From Lineus longissimus (Eukaryota > Nemertea > Pilidiophora > Heteronemertea > Lineidae), in contig NC_088322.1 in NCBI RefSeq assembly GCF_910592395.1, positions 2,606,001-2,670,000 of the forward strand: a DNA stretch of 64,000 nucleotides. Direction: 5' to 3'. The notes under the pieces were generated by a model. That model made no database searches and had not been told where the DNA came from. It was given only the letters and a program-made list of their open reading frames with translations. Numbering within the stretch: the first letter of the stretch is position 1; every line of letters begins with the position of its first letter. Of this stretch, positions 12,961 through 23,617 are shown piece by piece. The position numbers and the translations under genes are program-made.

Positions 12961-13265
12961 ATCATCAAGTCTGGCTTTCTGTTTTGATTTTCTTTCAATT
13001 TCTAGAACCTTCTGTCTTTTAGAATCATCAAGTCTGGCTTTCTGTTTCAATTTTCTTTCAATTTCTTGAACCTTCTCTCTTTTAGAATCAATAAGTCTCG
13101 CTTTTTCTTTTGATTTTCTTTCAATTTCTTGAATTTTCTGTCTTTTAGAATCATCAAGTCTGGCTTTCTGTTTTGATAGCCTATCAATTTCTTGAATCTT
13201 TTGTCTTTTAGAATCATCGAGTTTGCTTTTTTGCTTAGACCTACTTTCAATTTCTAAAATTTGAT
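12880..13265 (-). repeat. 63-nt tandem repeat coding a charged coiled coil
   Basis: About six units of 21 residues of the type ARLDDSKRQKxQEIERKSKQ are seen on the minus strand. They lie between the protease-like and zinc-finger parts of the Helitron protein. A 7-nt duplication within the repeat (about 12955) caused the frameshift. Confidence 0.8.
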
Positions 13266-14721
13266 TTTGCTTACTTTTAATCAACCTTGCCTTCTTTTTA
13301 AACAACTTTTGTTGTTCACACTCATTTTGCCGAAATTGTTCTATTCTTCTTTTGAACTGTATACACACTTTTTTATCATGCTTTCGTTTTTGTTGCTTAG
13401 CCTGATCATCTAAATAATCATCAATTAACGCATTTGTTGTTGATTTTGTTGTTGTTGACTTCCCTAGGCCACGTTTCAAAGTTCTCTTTGATACTATACA
13501 TACTTTGAAAAATGTTGCTTCAAATATGCAATCAATAATAATTCCAATATGCTGTTTTAAATAGGCACCAAACTTGTTCAAATCTGAGAATGAGAGTAGA
13601 AGAGAAAACCCATCAGGTGATGGCTTACCATGTTTATCTCTACTATGTGAATCGAATAAATGATATCTCTCATCAATATGGATAACAGTAAAGGCTGCTG
13701 CTTGAGATGCTACAATCACAATAGCACCATATTCAGACGACATGTTTGCAAGGAATTGTTCAGCAGGTAGAGCTTGGGAATTTGCATCACAATAAGAATA
13801 ATTATATGACACTCCAACTCGTTTGATTCTGAAATTTTCATTAAAACATGAATGGTAAGCTGGCAGTTCATCAATGGCCAAGTAATTCAAGGACGGTTTG
13901 GTCAATTTTACTTCTCTGTACCATGAATCTCCTTCATTTAAAATGTCATCAAGGTCTTGTGATTGCCAGTGTGCTGGTGAAATAATGACAGAATATAAAA
14001 GAGATGATGCAGCATTAGTGACACACTGTCTACCCATGGAAGTTTTAGAGTATTGTTCATTACCTTGGTGATATGAACCTTGGACAACTTTTCTTATAAG
14101 AGAGTCAACAACATGATCAACTGGGCCAGGATTTGTTTCAATATCATTACTCAATTTCAGAACATTGGAGGTGTACACTTCATACCCCATAGTCAAGACA
14201 AAGAATAACACTAATGACAATTCAAAAATGACATGTTTGTAATGCCAGAATGACGTTATGCAATTACTTTCCATGGAAGGGTCAAGTGATGAACTTGTGT
14301 GAGTGTTCATTACATGACAAGCGTTCTGGTTCTTTTTGGCTTCATAAGTTTTCATTATTTTGGCAAACCATTTTTCAGACTTTGAATCAATTTCCTGATT
14401 TAAAACATCTAAATTATTTTTGTTATTTAGCTGATGATCTTTTTGAAAGAACATTTTCATATTATGCATATAGATCTTAACTAGCCAGATTGAGTTGAAG
14501 TACCATACAGTTCTGAAGTCATCTTCATCTTGTTTTTTAATCCAATATTTTTCTGAACAATCGTCTTTCCATGAACTACATGTAAAAACATTAAAATTAC
14601 AATGATTTCGGCGAAATGGACAACATCTACATGCAGTTGTTTGCACTGGCTGACTCAATGCATTAGCAGTTGAAGAGAACTGGCCAACCACTGACCTATA
14701 TTGAACAAGATCGTTACCCAT
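12955..14721 (-). pseudogene. Helitron polyprotein N-terminus: 2A-like motif and cysteine-protease-like region
   Basis: The chosen start is the ATG at 14721 (MGNDLVQYRS); the frame is open further upstream to 14778. Order of parts: a Cys-rich stretch (CRCCPFRRNHC); a hydrophobic segment (FELSLVLFFVLTMGY); a 2A-like DIETNPGP at residues 193-200; then a region with GRQCVTNAASSLLY, DLDDILNEGDSWY and VIHIDERYHLFDSH. The Cys followed by a late Asp-x-His pair resembles the transposon-associated papain-fold proteases (OTU or C76-like); this is an inference from motif order. The C-terminal third is a charged 21-residue repeat. It ends at a stop created by the 7-nt frameshift near 12955. Homologues in other Helitrons would have one uninterrupted polyprotein. 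Confidence 0.75.
14122..14145 (-). other. 2A-like ribosome-skipping motif DIETNPGP
   Basis: The eight codons give D-I-E-T-N-P-G-P, matching the D(V/I)ExNPGP core of 2A peptides, at which ribosomes skip the Gly-Pro bond and release two proteins. The run before it is LKLSN, with N where G is usual, so efficiency may be lower. A hydrophobic segment lies 15-30 residues upstream, as in 2A-like signal sequences described from sea urchin proteins. Skipping would separate about 199 N-terminal residues from the protease-like part. Confidence 0.75.
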
Positions 14722-14841
14722 TATTTTCAATACAGAAAGTTTTCGAAGTCCAGTAAAGCAAATGAAGTTCTGTGGCAAGTATTTGTTGCCTGCCTTACAG
14801 CTGGTCTATTTGTGCAGCAAAATGCCTTGAGGCATGTATTT

Positions 14842-15288
14842 GGTACTTCAATGCAGGTATTTGTTGCTATGCAGCAGGTATTCGATGCCTTGCGGCAGCA
14901 ATTCGTTGCCTTGCGGCAGCAATTCGTTGCCTTGCGGCAATAATTCGGTGCCTTGCGGCAGATATTCGGTGCCTTGCGGCAGGTATTCGGTGCCTTGCGG
15001 CAGGTATTCGGTGCCTTGCGGCAGGTATTCGGTGCCTTGCGGCAGGTATTCGGTGCCTTGCGGCAGGTATTCGGTGCCTTGCGGCAGATATTTTGTGCCT
15101 TGCGGCAGATATTTGGTGCCTTGCGGCAGGTATTCGGTGCCTTGCGGCAGGTATTCTGTGCCTTGCGGCAGATATTTTGTGCCTTGCGGCAGGTATTTGG
15201 TGCCTTGCGGCAGATATTTGGTGCCTTGCGGCAGATATTTGGTGCCTTGCGGCAGATAATTGGTGCCTTGCGGCAGATATTTGATAAT
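14842..15288. repeat. 21-bp minisatellite (ggtattcggtgccttgcggc)
   Basis: About 20 clear copies of a 21-bp unit, with degenerate copies at the 14842 side. Because 21 is a multiple of 3 and the unit has no stop in most frames, five long but meaningless open frames arise on both strands. It lies just upstream of the Helitron's first ORF. Minisatellites near the 5' end are reported for Helentron-type elements. Confidence 0.9.
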
Positions 15289-15300
15289 GCTCTCCGGGAA

Positions 15301-16202
15301 TGGAAAGCAGTAAGATGAGTAAGCACACCTTACTCTCTCTGATGTGGGAACAGCAAGTGCTTTACTGGACTTGAAATGTGCCGAGAACTTCTCTTGCCAA
15401 CAACAGTAAATCTGTAAAGAAAGAGCAGGGAAATTAACACCAAATAAAGAAGGCCGACATCGATGGGCGAAATAGTATTATCAAACAGACTATAGATTTT
15501 TCCCCTATTCAGGACTTAGCTAGGTACACCACCGGATACAGTCTGTGCTTGATCAGGTGATATGCTGAACAAGGCATCTATGGAAGCAAATCCACAAAGA
15601 GATGTAACCTTCGAAGGGCACACTTAATTTCCTAAAAAGTCAGTCCTGTGGGCTGATTTTCCAAAAAATAGTGTAACCTCATTAAATTAGGCCATCTCAC
15701 AAACTGAACCATAACACTCAACAGCCAACCGTGCCCACATGATGCGAGCCAAGAGCTGGGCTTAAAGATGAGTGAGTGGTGAAGAAGTAACCTCCTGAAA
15801 ATGGACCTCTTGTTTACAAAGCCTTGTCTTCAGGTAGAAGTGTAACAACAACATGTACAATGCTGGAATGGTTGAATTTCATTTCCTACCTGGACACAAG
15901 GCCTGTTTGAAATTAATAACCAGCATGTTACATGACCAGGCCTGGAATCAAGGTCATGTAGGACATTTAGTCCATGATCAATGTTTACCTGGGGAAAAAG
16001 AATTTGTTTATAATCAACAAACCCAGAGTGGCTGTAACTGGTCCATTATTGACAACACTGGATGTCCTAAATATCAATGTAGACTTGATGATGAGGTACT
16101 ATCAAATAGGGTGTGGGGTGTCCTTGAATCTTCCCAGCTAGTCCCAGCATTCTATTCCATTCGAAAATTTGTACTGCACAACCATAGTGAAGGTAGTGAT
16201 GA
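15301..16202. other. No gene recognised
   Basis: An open frame from 15853 on the plus strand has no recognisable domain and runs into a dispersed repeat, so I do not call it. The left end of the Helitron-bearing region may lie here. Confidence 0.4.
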
Positions 16203-16475
16203 AACGGTGTATGGCCAACTCGGCCAAATGCCAGCTCGGCCTACCAACTCGGCCAACCAACTCGGCCTCGGCCTATACGAGCTCGGCCAGGGTTATGAGT
16301 TTCCCTTATCATTTTTCAAAATATCTTCTGCCTCAATGTGTTTATCTATCATTGTTCTATCTCTCGTGTGAATATGAATAAATTTAGTTAGTTCAGGATG
16401 TTTCTGGAAGACTTTTTGTTTGCCCAATAAACAGAATTCCCTCACGCCGCGCACCGGCAGCCATATTGATCATGT
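16203..16475 (+). repeat. Dispersed repeat with ctcggcc motifs (empty-site copy)
   Basis: It contains a run of short aactcggcc/gctcggcc motifs (about 16210-16285), then tgtttatctatcattgttct and ccctcacgccgcgcaccggc. The same sequence is present in reverse complement at 23618-23775 plus 25564-25685, where a 1.8-kb element interrupts it. It is thus the uninterrupted version of that site. Confidence 0.85.
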
Positions 16476-16794
16476 GATATATAATATATCATATTATATA
16501 CTTCTTCTTGTTTCATAAAGTATTGCCTTACTTCACTTATTCTCATCGGAATTTTTAATTAGTGTTATCGCTGGAGTGAACATGAAGATAAATTGGGCGG
16601 GCCTGGTTCCCATGTTTTTGATGAATTTTGATATATTGGCTACTAGTTCAATATCAATACAAAGGTATCAATACAAGGAAAATACAAGTAGGCCTCTACA
16701 TTGACAGGTAAGCTTCTTACGGTACATGCAATGGTGACTGATGAATATAGTAACAAATTATTGTATCGCTAATTGCGCCCAGTGCAATTAGCAG

Positions 16795-19485
16795 AATGAA
16801 GCCTGCCTTGACGCCGCGAAAAGTGGAGCTTACTCCTCTGCCTGGGCGATAGCTGCTGCTGCAAGTGTGTTGCGTCGCGAGGTGCAGTCCATCTACCCGC
16901 CCGTGAATGGACATCAGGACAGGGCGCGTGATCTCGACATGGTTTTCCATCCACAGAAACCAGTAGTTTACAGAAAAACCAAACCGGAGAGGTTGCTTGT
17001 GATGTGGTCCAGCGCAGCGGAGCCCCATGCTGAGCAGACCTGGGTTCCAAACCACTTCGTTCCTCTTCTTCATGGACCGGAACCGGTGACGTTTGCAAGT
17101 ATAGCCAGAAGACAACTAGCAAAGCAGACGCCAGCCCCACCACCGCCGAGACCAGCCAAGCAGACGCAAAGACCAGCTTCGCCACCAAGTCCGCCACCAG
17201 CACTGAGCCAACCGTTGCCGCTAAACGTTTTGGTTGATGGTGACACAGCATGTCGTGATGCCGCCATTGGAGATCTGAGAGTCCCTCTACAACCATGTAA
17301 GAACAAACGACGCCGAAAGGATATCTCGCCAACGCCGCCAGCAGCCAAGCAGACGCCAGCCTCACCACCGCCAAGACCAGCCAAGCAGATGCGAAGACCA
17401 GCCAAGCAGACGCACAGACCAGCCAAGCAGACGCACAGACCAGCCTCGCCACCGAGCCCGCCACCAGCACCAGCATCACCACGAAGCCCGACACCACCAC
17501 GGATCCCCACTGCAGCCTCACCGCCGAGACCAGCCAAGCAGACGCGAAGACCAGCCAAGCAGACGCACAGACCAGCCTTGCCACCAAGCCCGCCACCAGC
17601 ACCAGCATCACCACGAAGCCCGACACCACCACGGATCCCCACTGCAGCCTCACCGCCGAGACCAGCCAAGCGGACGCGAAGACCAGCCGAACAGACGCAC
17701 CGACCAGCCTCGCCACCAAGCCCGCCACCAGCACCAGCATCACCACGAAGCCCGACACCACCACGGACGCGAAGACCAGCCGAACAGACGCACCGACCAG
17801 CCTCGCCACCAAGCCCGCCACCAGCACCAGCATCACAACGGAGCCCGACACCACCACGGATCCCCACTGAGCCTCACCGCCGAGACCAGCCAAGCGGACG
17901 CGAAGACCAGCCGAACAGACGCACAGACCAGCCTCGCCACCAAGCCCGACACCACCACGGATCTCCACTGCAGCCAGACAAGATGTCTCACCTCCGCAGT
18001 CGCCACCAGCAGCCCGGGAACCAGACATTCCAAGTGATGAAACATTAGAAGATTCACTGCTTGACCCCATCCCCACACCCACAGCAGCCACAGACGATGA
18101 TATCACCTACGAAACGATTGAATCATCGTCACAGCGAGGAGGAACAAAGCTCGTCGATAGTCTGGGTTTCAGCTATACCGTCAAATATCGTACGAAAACA
18201 ATCGTCCACTGGAGATGCACCATTCGCAACAAGACCAACAGCTGCAATGCGATCGTGAAGCAAACCGGTAGCTGTTACAGTCGTGGATCTAATCCCCATT
18301 GCCATCCTCCAGTTGCCGGTGCTGCAGTAGCCTCAAAAGTATCTGCCGCAGTGAAGAAGCGAGCTGTTGATGATCTTTTCCGTCCTGCCTCTGATATCGT
18401 GGATGAAGTTTTACTGAAAGAAGTCCGCCCTAACGAACCCCTCGAGGCAATGCCGGCACCAATAAACCTTGCCAGACAAGGAAACAGGAAAGAATCGCCC
18501 CTTGGAACCAGTTGACTTGAATTTCGATCTAAACGCCGACCACATTCCAAATGACTTTCTAAGACGCGACGTCAAAGTCGGTGACAGACGTCATCTGATA
18601 TTCGCTTCTGAGCAGCAACTGCAATTACTCGCAAACGCAAAGACTTGGTACGCCGACGCAACTTTTAAAGTAGTTAAATTACCGTTCACCCAGCTTTTCA
18701 GTATACATGCCTTTTTGAAATCGAACGGGAACATCAAGCAAGTGCCCTTACTTTTCGCACTGATGTCGGGAAAACGTCGCCGTGACTACAAAAAAGTGTT
18801 TACTGCCACCAAAGAACTCATTGGCACTGATCTAAAACTTAGAACAATTATCGTTGACTTTGAATGTGCTGTTTGGCGGGCAATCCCAGAGGTTTTCAGC
18901 CCCGACGTCACCATTCGTGGTTGTTCGTTTCACTGGGGGCAAGCTGTCTGGCGCAAAGTGCAAGAATTTGGGCTGCAGCGATCATATAACAATGACAAGG
19001 GAACAAGAAAGTTCATCCGCCAACTTCTGGCCCTTCCGTACGTCCCCGTCACTAGCGTGGATGATTTGTACGCGATGCTAAAGAACAAAGTGCCGAACCA
19101 ACTATTATTCCAGCCGCTTTTGGACTATGTTGAGAATACATGGATGCGATCAAACGGTACATGGGCCCCTCACACCTGGAACGTTTTTTACAGAAATATA
19201 AGAACTAATAACGACGTGGAAGGTTGGCACCATCGACTCAATTGAAAGGCCAGGAAAGGCAACCTAAACTTTTATCTTCTGATTCAACTCATCCACACAG
19301 AAGCAACCTACGTCAATGTACAATCGTCACTCCTAACAAGTGGGAAGATCCTCCGCGCTCAACGGAAGAAGTACACGGAGCATAACGCTCAGTTGCTCGA
19401 TCTTTGGGACCAATACAAAGCCGGAACACGATCTCCTGAGAGGCTTTTGAATGCCATTGCTAATCATGTTGCGGTCTACCAGTGA
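16795..19485 (+). pseudogene. MULE (Mutator-like) transposase with FLYWCH finger and proline-rich linker
   Basis: An exon seems to open after an AG at about 16794. Order: an N-terminal block (SIYPPVNGHQDRA ... WVPNHFVPLL) that resembles vertnin and MULE-type proteins; a Pro/Lys-rich repeat; a FLYWCH zinc finger (LVDSLGFSY, HWRCTIRN, a Cys, then NPHCHPP) at about 18130-18305; and a MULE DDE domain with [11 protein letters not shown] (Asp), [11 protein letters not shown] (Asp), [11 protein letters not shown] (CxxH-like) and [12 protein letters not shown] (probable Glu). Three lesions break it: one base lost at about 17869 (actgagcc where sister repeats have actgcagcc), a frameshift at about 18490, and a TGA at 19243-19245 where Arg is likely. 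The natural stop is TGA 19483-19485. No terminal inverted repeats were found. Confidence 0.85.
17440..17965 (+). repeat. 132-bp tandem repeat coding Pro-rich linker
   Basis: Three to four imperfect units (accagccaagcagacgcaca ... ccactgcagcctcaccg) code for AKQTHRPASPPSPPPAPA-type sequence within the MULE gene. The antisense strand is also open over the same span because the repeat lacks stops there; that is a shadow. Confidence 0.8.
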
Positions 19486-20111
19486 TGCGTATGATACGAG
19501 TGATACGAACTTTTCAAATGAATTTGTGAACGTTATCTTTTAATGACTTTGTGTCATAAAGCCTGCCGTGATGTTTTATATAACTATATCTTTTAACCAG
19601 TTTTTAACCACGTGTATACATACACAGATGTTGCAGCTACTTTGTCTCGTGATGATGGCCCATTGTCTTATTTCTAAAACTGAATAAAATACCACAACTA
19701 AGATGCTACAATTGTTTTGTTGTAAATATAATATATATACATGTATATATTTATGTAGTTGTCTAACTGTATCGGAACTTTCATTAATGTATGTATGTAT
19801 TAACGCTGATATATACCTTCTCGCTAATCCAATAAACTTGACTAACAATAAAGAAAGAAATTGTTCGTTTTTGTATATACTGAAAAAATAAAACGCACCT
19901 ACGCATCTAATTAGTGCATGGTATCTCATCAGTGCATGGCAAGCCTCATATTGGTTACAGTAGTCAGTGTCATCCCGAATTCTCATCAATCACCTCCATC
20001 TTAGTTTTAAGTTTTATTATACACTCTAATCACTAAATGTGGTTGAGGAGAAAAATAGATGAACAATCAGACAACATACGGTACCCTAACCAAGGAGAGG
20101 TGTAATTTCAA
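19486..20111. other. Intergenic, AT-rich
   Basis: No gene. It contains short AT and TG runs and probably the 3' UTR of the MULE gene (aataaa at several places, for example about 19683). Confidence 0.45.
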
Positions 20112-21267
20112 CAAGAGGCCCACGGGCCTGGCGCTCAGCTGAGTTGTTGCTGCGTTGTTCGTATATATTACATTACTCGTCAAACTCTACTAAACTAAGG
20201 ACTCAAAGCCTAAGGATATTAGCTTCTGGATGTGTAACAGTGAATTACGGTAGACTGGCGCAATCTACTTCAAGCAAGCTCCACCCTTGCAATGTGTGCG
20301 CAAACAGATAACCTAACCTATATTGGACCATCAATTCTACACACAGCAACATGATTCATCCTCAGCTGTTACCATGATGATGATGATGATGATCCTTTTC
20401 GCAAATTGGTCGTCTTCTGTCTTTCTTCCATACTTCAGTGCCACCGGATGTAGTCTGCCCTTGTGGAGGGATCCTTTCAGCACCGGGACACAAGAAACAA
20501 GACACAAGAGACTAACCCAATCACCCGCTTTTGCCTTTAGAAATGGGTAAATCTCGCAGACTGGACCTTAAACTCTACTGCCGACGTGTGAGGCCGGTCT
20601 GACAGATGAGTAAGTGGGGTCCACCTAATGCAGAAGGCACCAGTTTCCCTAACTAAAAGGGTAACATTAACAAAATGCTCTACCCAACTCTATTATTGCC
20701 TAAAGGCCTGTGTACACTAGTAAAATATTAGCAACATTTTTACATTTCCAGTTGCAACAAATGTTGCAAAAATGTTGCGCAGTGTGTACAGAGCAAAACG
20801 CGTCTTACAACATGTTGTAAAATTGTTGCAAATTAAATGCAATGCAATTCTTTGTTGCATGTTGTAAAAATGTTGCAAACTCTTCAGCCAATCAGAAATA
20901 GGATTTGCGTCATGTGATCTACCGGAGTTCATGTGACTTGAACAAGAAGCAGGTATAGCAACTCTCAAGTGAGTGTCTTGCTTCGTAGGGTGATGAAACC
21001 TTTTCTAGAAGTTTTTGTGTGACGGCTTGTCAGTCAGCCGCAACTCCTTTAGGCTGCGTATCCATAGGCTGTTCCGTGCCCTGCACAACATTCCCTTTTT
21101 ACCGCCTGGCGCGCCACACGGACAATGAACCTTCGTTGGTGTTATTGATCGTTCCCATAGGTTATGCCGTGTCACATTGCGGGCTTATATGCACTGTGGA
21201 TTGGGAATATAGGCCCATATTGGGATTGAACATGTCCATTCTTTTGCGAGTGAACAACACGGAAGCA

Positions 21268-21357
21268 ATGTCTGAGGCGAAATTAATTCAAGAGGTTCAT
21301 CAACGGGAACTACTCTGGGACCCCGAAACTGATGATTATCATAACGAGCACGAACCT
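21268..21357 (+). pseudogene. MADF/Myb-like protein, first-exon remnant
   Basis: From the ATG at 21268 the frame reads MSEAKLIQEVHQRELLWDPE then TDDYHNEHEP, the opening of a MADF domain (LIxxVxxxxxLWDxxxxDYxN). A possible donor (CT|GTAATT) follows at 21358. The rest of the domain is absent. Harbinger elements code for such a Myb/MADF partner that carries the transposase to DNA. Confidence 0.55.
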
Positions 21358-21681
21358 GTAATTTGTTGCTTAAAAGTCAGGTTTTATATACATGTACATG
21401 TCAATTTGATGTTGCAAGTGAAAATACAAGTTACTTGTATTTTTATTTTCAATATTCATAAGAAATTGTCTTCTGAAATAATGACAGCGTGCGGATTAAC
21501 GGGATTGATCGCTGCGAAATGAGGACTACAAAGGCCTACATGACCAAAAAGGAATATCCAATGGAGACTCAGGGCATAGTGCCAGGTCACAAGGCTGTTA
21601 CGCCATAACGCCACACTACACAAGGGCATACCCTATGGATACGCGGCCTTAACAGGCAGTGGTATGCCCCATCATCCACCC

Positions 21682-21864
21682 TCATTTTGATCCAGGGCCT
21701 GGTCCATATTCTCTTTGGTTATTTCGCCGCCTCTTCCGTCTCTCAACAATGACAGCTAAAATTGCTGCAGAAGCACTCAAAACACATCTTCTCTCCTTGG
21801 AATCATCCATTTTCCCTCCAAAATACCTATTTCCCTTTGTTCCCACTAAAAAAGATTGCAACAA
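21682..21864 (-). pseudogene. Harbinger transposase N-terminal remnant
   Basis: The frame ends in AAILAVIVERRKRRRNNQRE. A hydrophobic run followed by clustered arginines is typical of the N-terminus of PIF/Harbinger transposases. No catalytic part follows, so this is a fragment in a deletion derivative. The call rests on composition and context only. Confidence 0.4.
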
Positions 21865-22217
21865 TTTACCAACATGTTGTAAAAATGTTGCGAATTTGTT
21901 GCAATTTTGTTGCTAGTGAACACAGGGCCTTGAAGGGCTTGTTGCAAAATTGTTGTAAAAATGTTGGTAAAATGTTGGTAAAATGTTGGTAAAATGTTGG
22001 TAAAATGTTGCTAATATTTTACTAGTGTACACCCTGCTTAAGTCAAGTGAAACTCTTAACAAACCTTAGCAGAATGCCACCATTGAAATGTTGATAATAA
22101 TGATAGCAAGTAAAAACTTTAAACAGATAGACTTGATTTTTTTAACCAACTGCCACATGCGGTTTTCTTTATTTAGTAAATTTTGAGGTAAGTATTACAG
22201 AATGAAATACTTGAATA

Positions 22218-22991
22218 CTAGAATTGCCTGGCTCTTCTGATAATTGCACTGGTGAACACCGAAGTCGATGGGATGTGCAAAGTCATAGCTCGATCCTCTC
22301 TCTTGGTCATCTTTGAGATGTGGTCACCAAATATGTTCAAATGCAGCTGCAGATCATTCCTGTCCTGCAAAACATGATGAGGTGAGGAGATAACATTTTA
22401 ATTTTGATAGAATAGGTAAGCTAGCCAAGTTTTATATCAAATACAAGGCCAACAACAACTGATAAGGCGCTAGGGCCGAATGATCAAGGAAGTTCATTGA
22501 TATGATTGGGAATACATTGTGATGAATCGGCCCCGTTTGAAGCATTGTGCTATGTACAGTGTGCAAGTGTCAGTGTGTATCATATCGCATTTATTGTTTG
22601 TTGACATTTCAAATCGCTGGCGTCGATCCTCAATTACACTGTTTATGTACATTGGCAACCTTACCCGATGATATCAGAACGATGTTTATTATTGTCTTGT
22701 TTATTCACATTAGTTCTGCTATGTGACAAGAGTTATTTGTTGAGAAATCCATGATTTAAAGCCGGACTTTGACATCGTTTCTCAGACCAACCAAGCTGCA
22801 TTTCGCAGATCGTTTTTCGACGATCGTCGACGAACTATTTCAAATTAATCACATCCAATTAAACAATCCAAGCCTTCCCTAATGTCATCAACATGCAATA
22901 ACACAAGCAGCCAAATATTATCGCCTATGAAATTGTGAATTTAATGAGAACTTACCTCTGAATTGACAGAACGCGATCTATTCCATAGCAT
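22218..22991 (-). CDS. Possible two-exon gene for a 60-residue protein
   Basis: Exon 1 (22956-22991) begins with ATG and codes MLWNRSRSVNSE; it ends at a strong donor, GAG|GTAAGT. Exon 2 (22218-22364) follows acceptor TGTTTTGCAG and codes DRNDLQLHLNIFGDHISKMT, then about 28 more residues ending RRARQF and TAG. The exons join in phase 0 with no stop. I do not recognise the protein; it has no signal peptide or membrane segment. It is rich in charged residues. It lies between two transposon termini, so it could be a host gene, a captured exon pair or chance. The strict splice sites at both sides argue against chance. Confidence 0.45.
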
Positions 22992-23389
22992 GGTCTCCTT
23001 ACGTCTGAACTGCGCAGACTCGAGACGTGACGTTCGCTGCATGTGTGATTGGACGTGGGATAACTCGCGCGAAATTTAAAATGCTCTTCTTGGGGGGTGC
23101 TCACTAAATTGCGCCAGTAACACCACCTGGTGAGAAATTCATGAACTACGCCTATTGATAATGAAAGAGAAAGCTTTGCTCTATAAAATTAGATTTGATT
23201 CATGATCCCCAACTGAGAAATCAGCTGCTGGAAAAGTTTTTGGAAAATTTCGCTCGGTGCCACCTAGTGGCCAAACCGCTCATCCTGCCGGACCCACATT
23301 TGGTCTATTCAGGAGTCCTGAAGGGTCTCAACGCCTCAGAGGGAAAATCTATCGCCTATCCGCCATAGTTTTGAAACGTGCCTGTTTAA

Positions 23390-23391
23390 CG

Positions 23392-23426
<35 letters not shown>

Positions 23427-23485
23427 GGACACTCATTCTACCATTTACTCATATGAATAGCTCAGCTTTTCAGCTGAGCTAAAAA
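23390..23485 (+). repeat. 3' terminus with (GACA)n and hairpin
   Basis: About nine gaca units are followed by ggacactcattc, then a hairpin AGCTCAGC...GCTGAGCT and AAAAA. The same order (GGAC-type microsatellite, hairpin, GAGCTAAAAA) is seen at 25563, 27787 and 29987. Confidence 0.8.
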
Positions 23486-23617
23486 GCATCCAAATTTAGC
23501 TTCAGTTTAGCCCCGGCCGCGCCCTCTTCTTGACTCATTGAATCCATGATAGCGTTTATTTGCGTCAAGTCACATGACCTGCAATCAAGTACCGGACTGA
23601 AAATAACCACCACATCA

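Larger units (their letters stand above)
4278..15300 (-). mobile_element. Helitron-type (Helentron-like) rolling-circle transposon, decayed
   Basis: Everything coding between 15.3 and 4.3 kb is on the minus strand and fits one element: a 2A/protease-like N-terminal region, zinc-finger region, Helitron-like N domain, HUH Rep, Pif1-family helicase and exonuclease-endonuclease-phosphatase (EEP) domain, then a separate spliced RPA-like gene. Rep-helicase with a C-terminal endonuclease is the known Helentron/Helitron2 layout; RPA-like genes are known from Helitrons of plants and some animals. A 21-bp minisatellite sits upstream of the first ORF. Exact termini (5' TC, 3' CTRR or Helentron-type ends) were not found, so both limits are approximate. 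Confidence 0.75.
20704..22038. mobile_element. PIF/Harbinger-like non-autonomous element with TAA target duplication
   Basis: The inverted ends share tgtacactagtaaaatatta followed by gcaacattttta, about 36 bp. TAA flanks both sides (20701-20703 and 22039-22041), as expected for PIF/Harbinger. Subterminal DNA is packed with aaaatgttgcaa-type repeats. Inside are remnants of both PIF genes: a MADF/Myb-like start (plus) and a transposase N-terminus (minus). Most of both genes is missing, so it needs another element to move. Confidence 0.85.
20112..23485 (+). mobile_element. Candidate CAAGAGGCCC...GAGCTAAAAA element (composite)
   Basis: The left end caagaggcccacgggcctgg and the right end tcagctgagctaaaaa, preceded by (gaca)n and an AGCTCAGC/GCTGAGCT hairpin, are the two family termini in the same orientation. 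No target duplication is visible (tttcaa left, gcatcc right), so these may belong to two separate copies. A PIF-like element (20704-22038) and a possible small gene (22218-22991) lie between them. Confidence 0.45.

Noticed and set aside
14727-15328. Overlapping open frames rich in NICRKAP or FGALRQV repeats on both strands
   Set aside because: They arise from the 21-bp minisatellite, which has no stops in most frames. There is no domain or start context.
15853-16371. 172-residue plus-strand frame
   Set aside because: No domain; it runs into a dispersed repeat that is elsewhere non-coding.
16717-18106. Long minus-strand frames opposite the MULE gene
   Set aside because: They are antisense shadows of the Pro-rich repeat; the sense strand has FLYWCH and DDE motifs.
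23390-23430. (GACA)n as an independent microsatellite locus
   Set aside because: Similar GGAC or GAC runs precede the 3' hairpin in all family copies, so it is part of the element.
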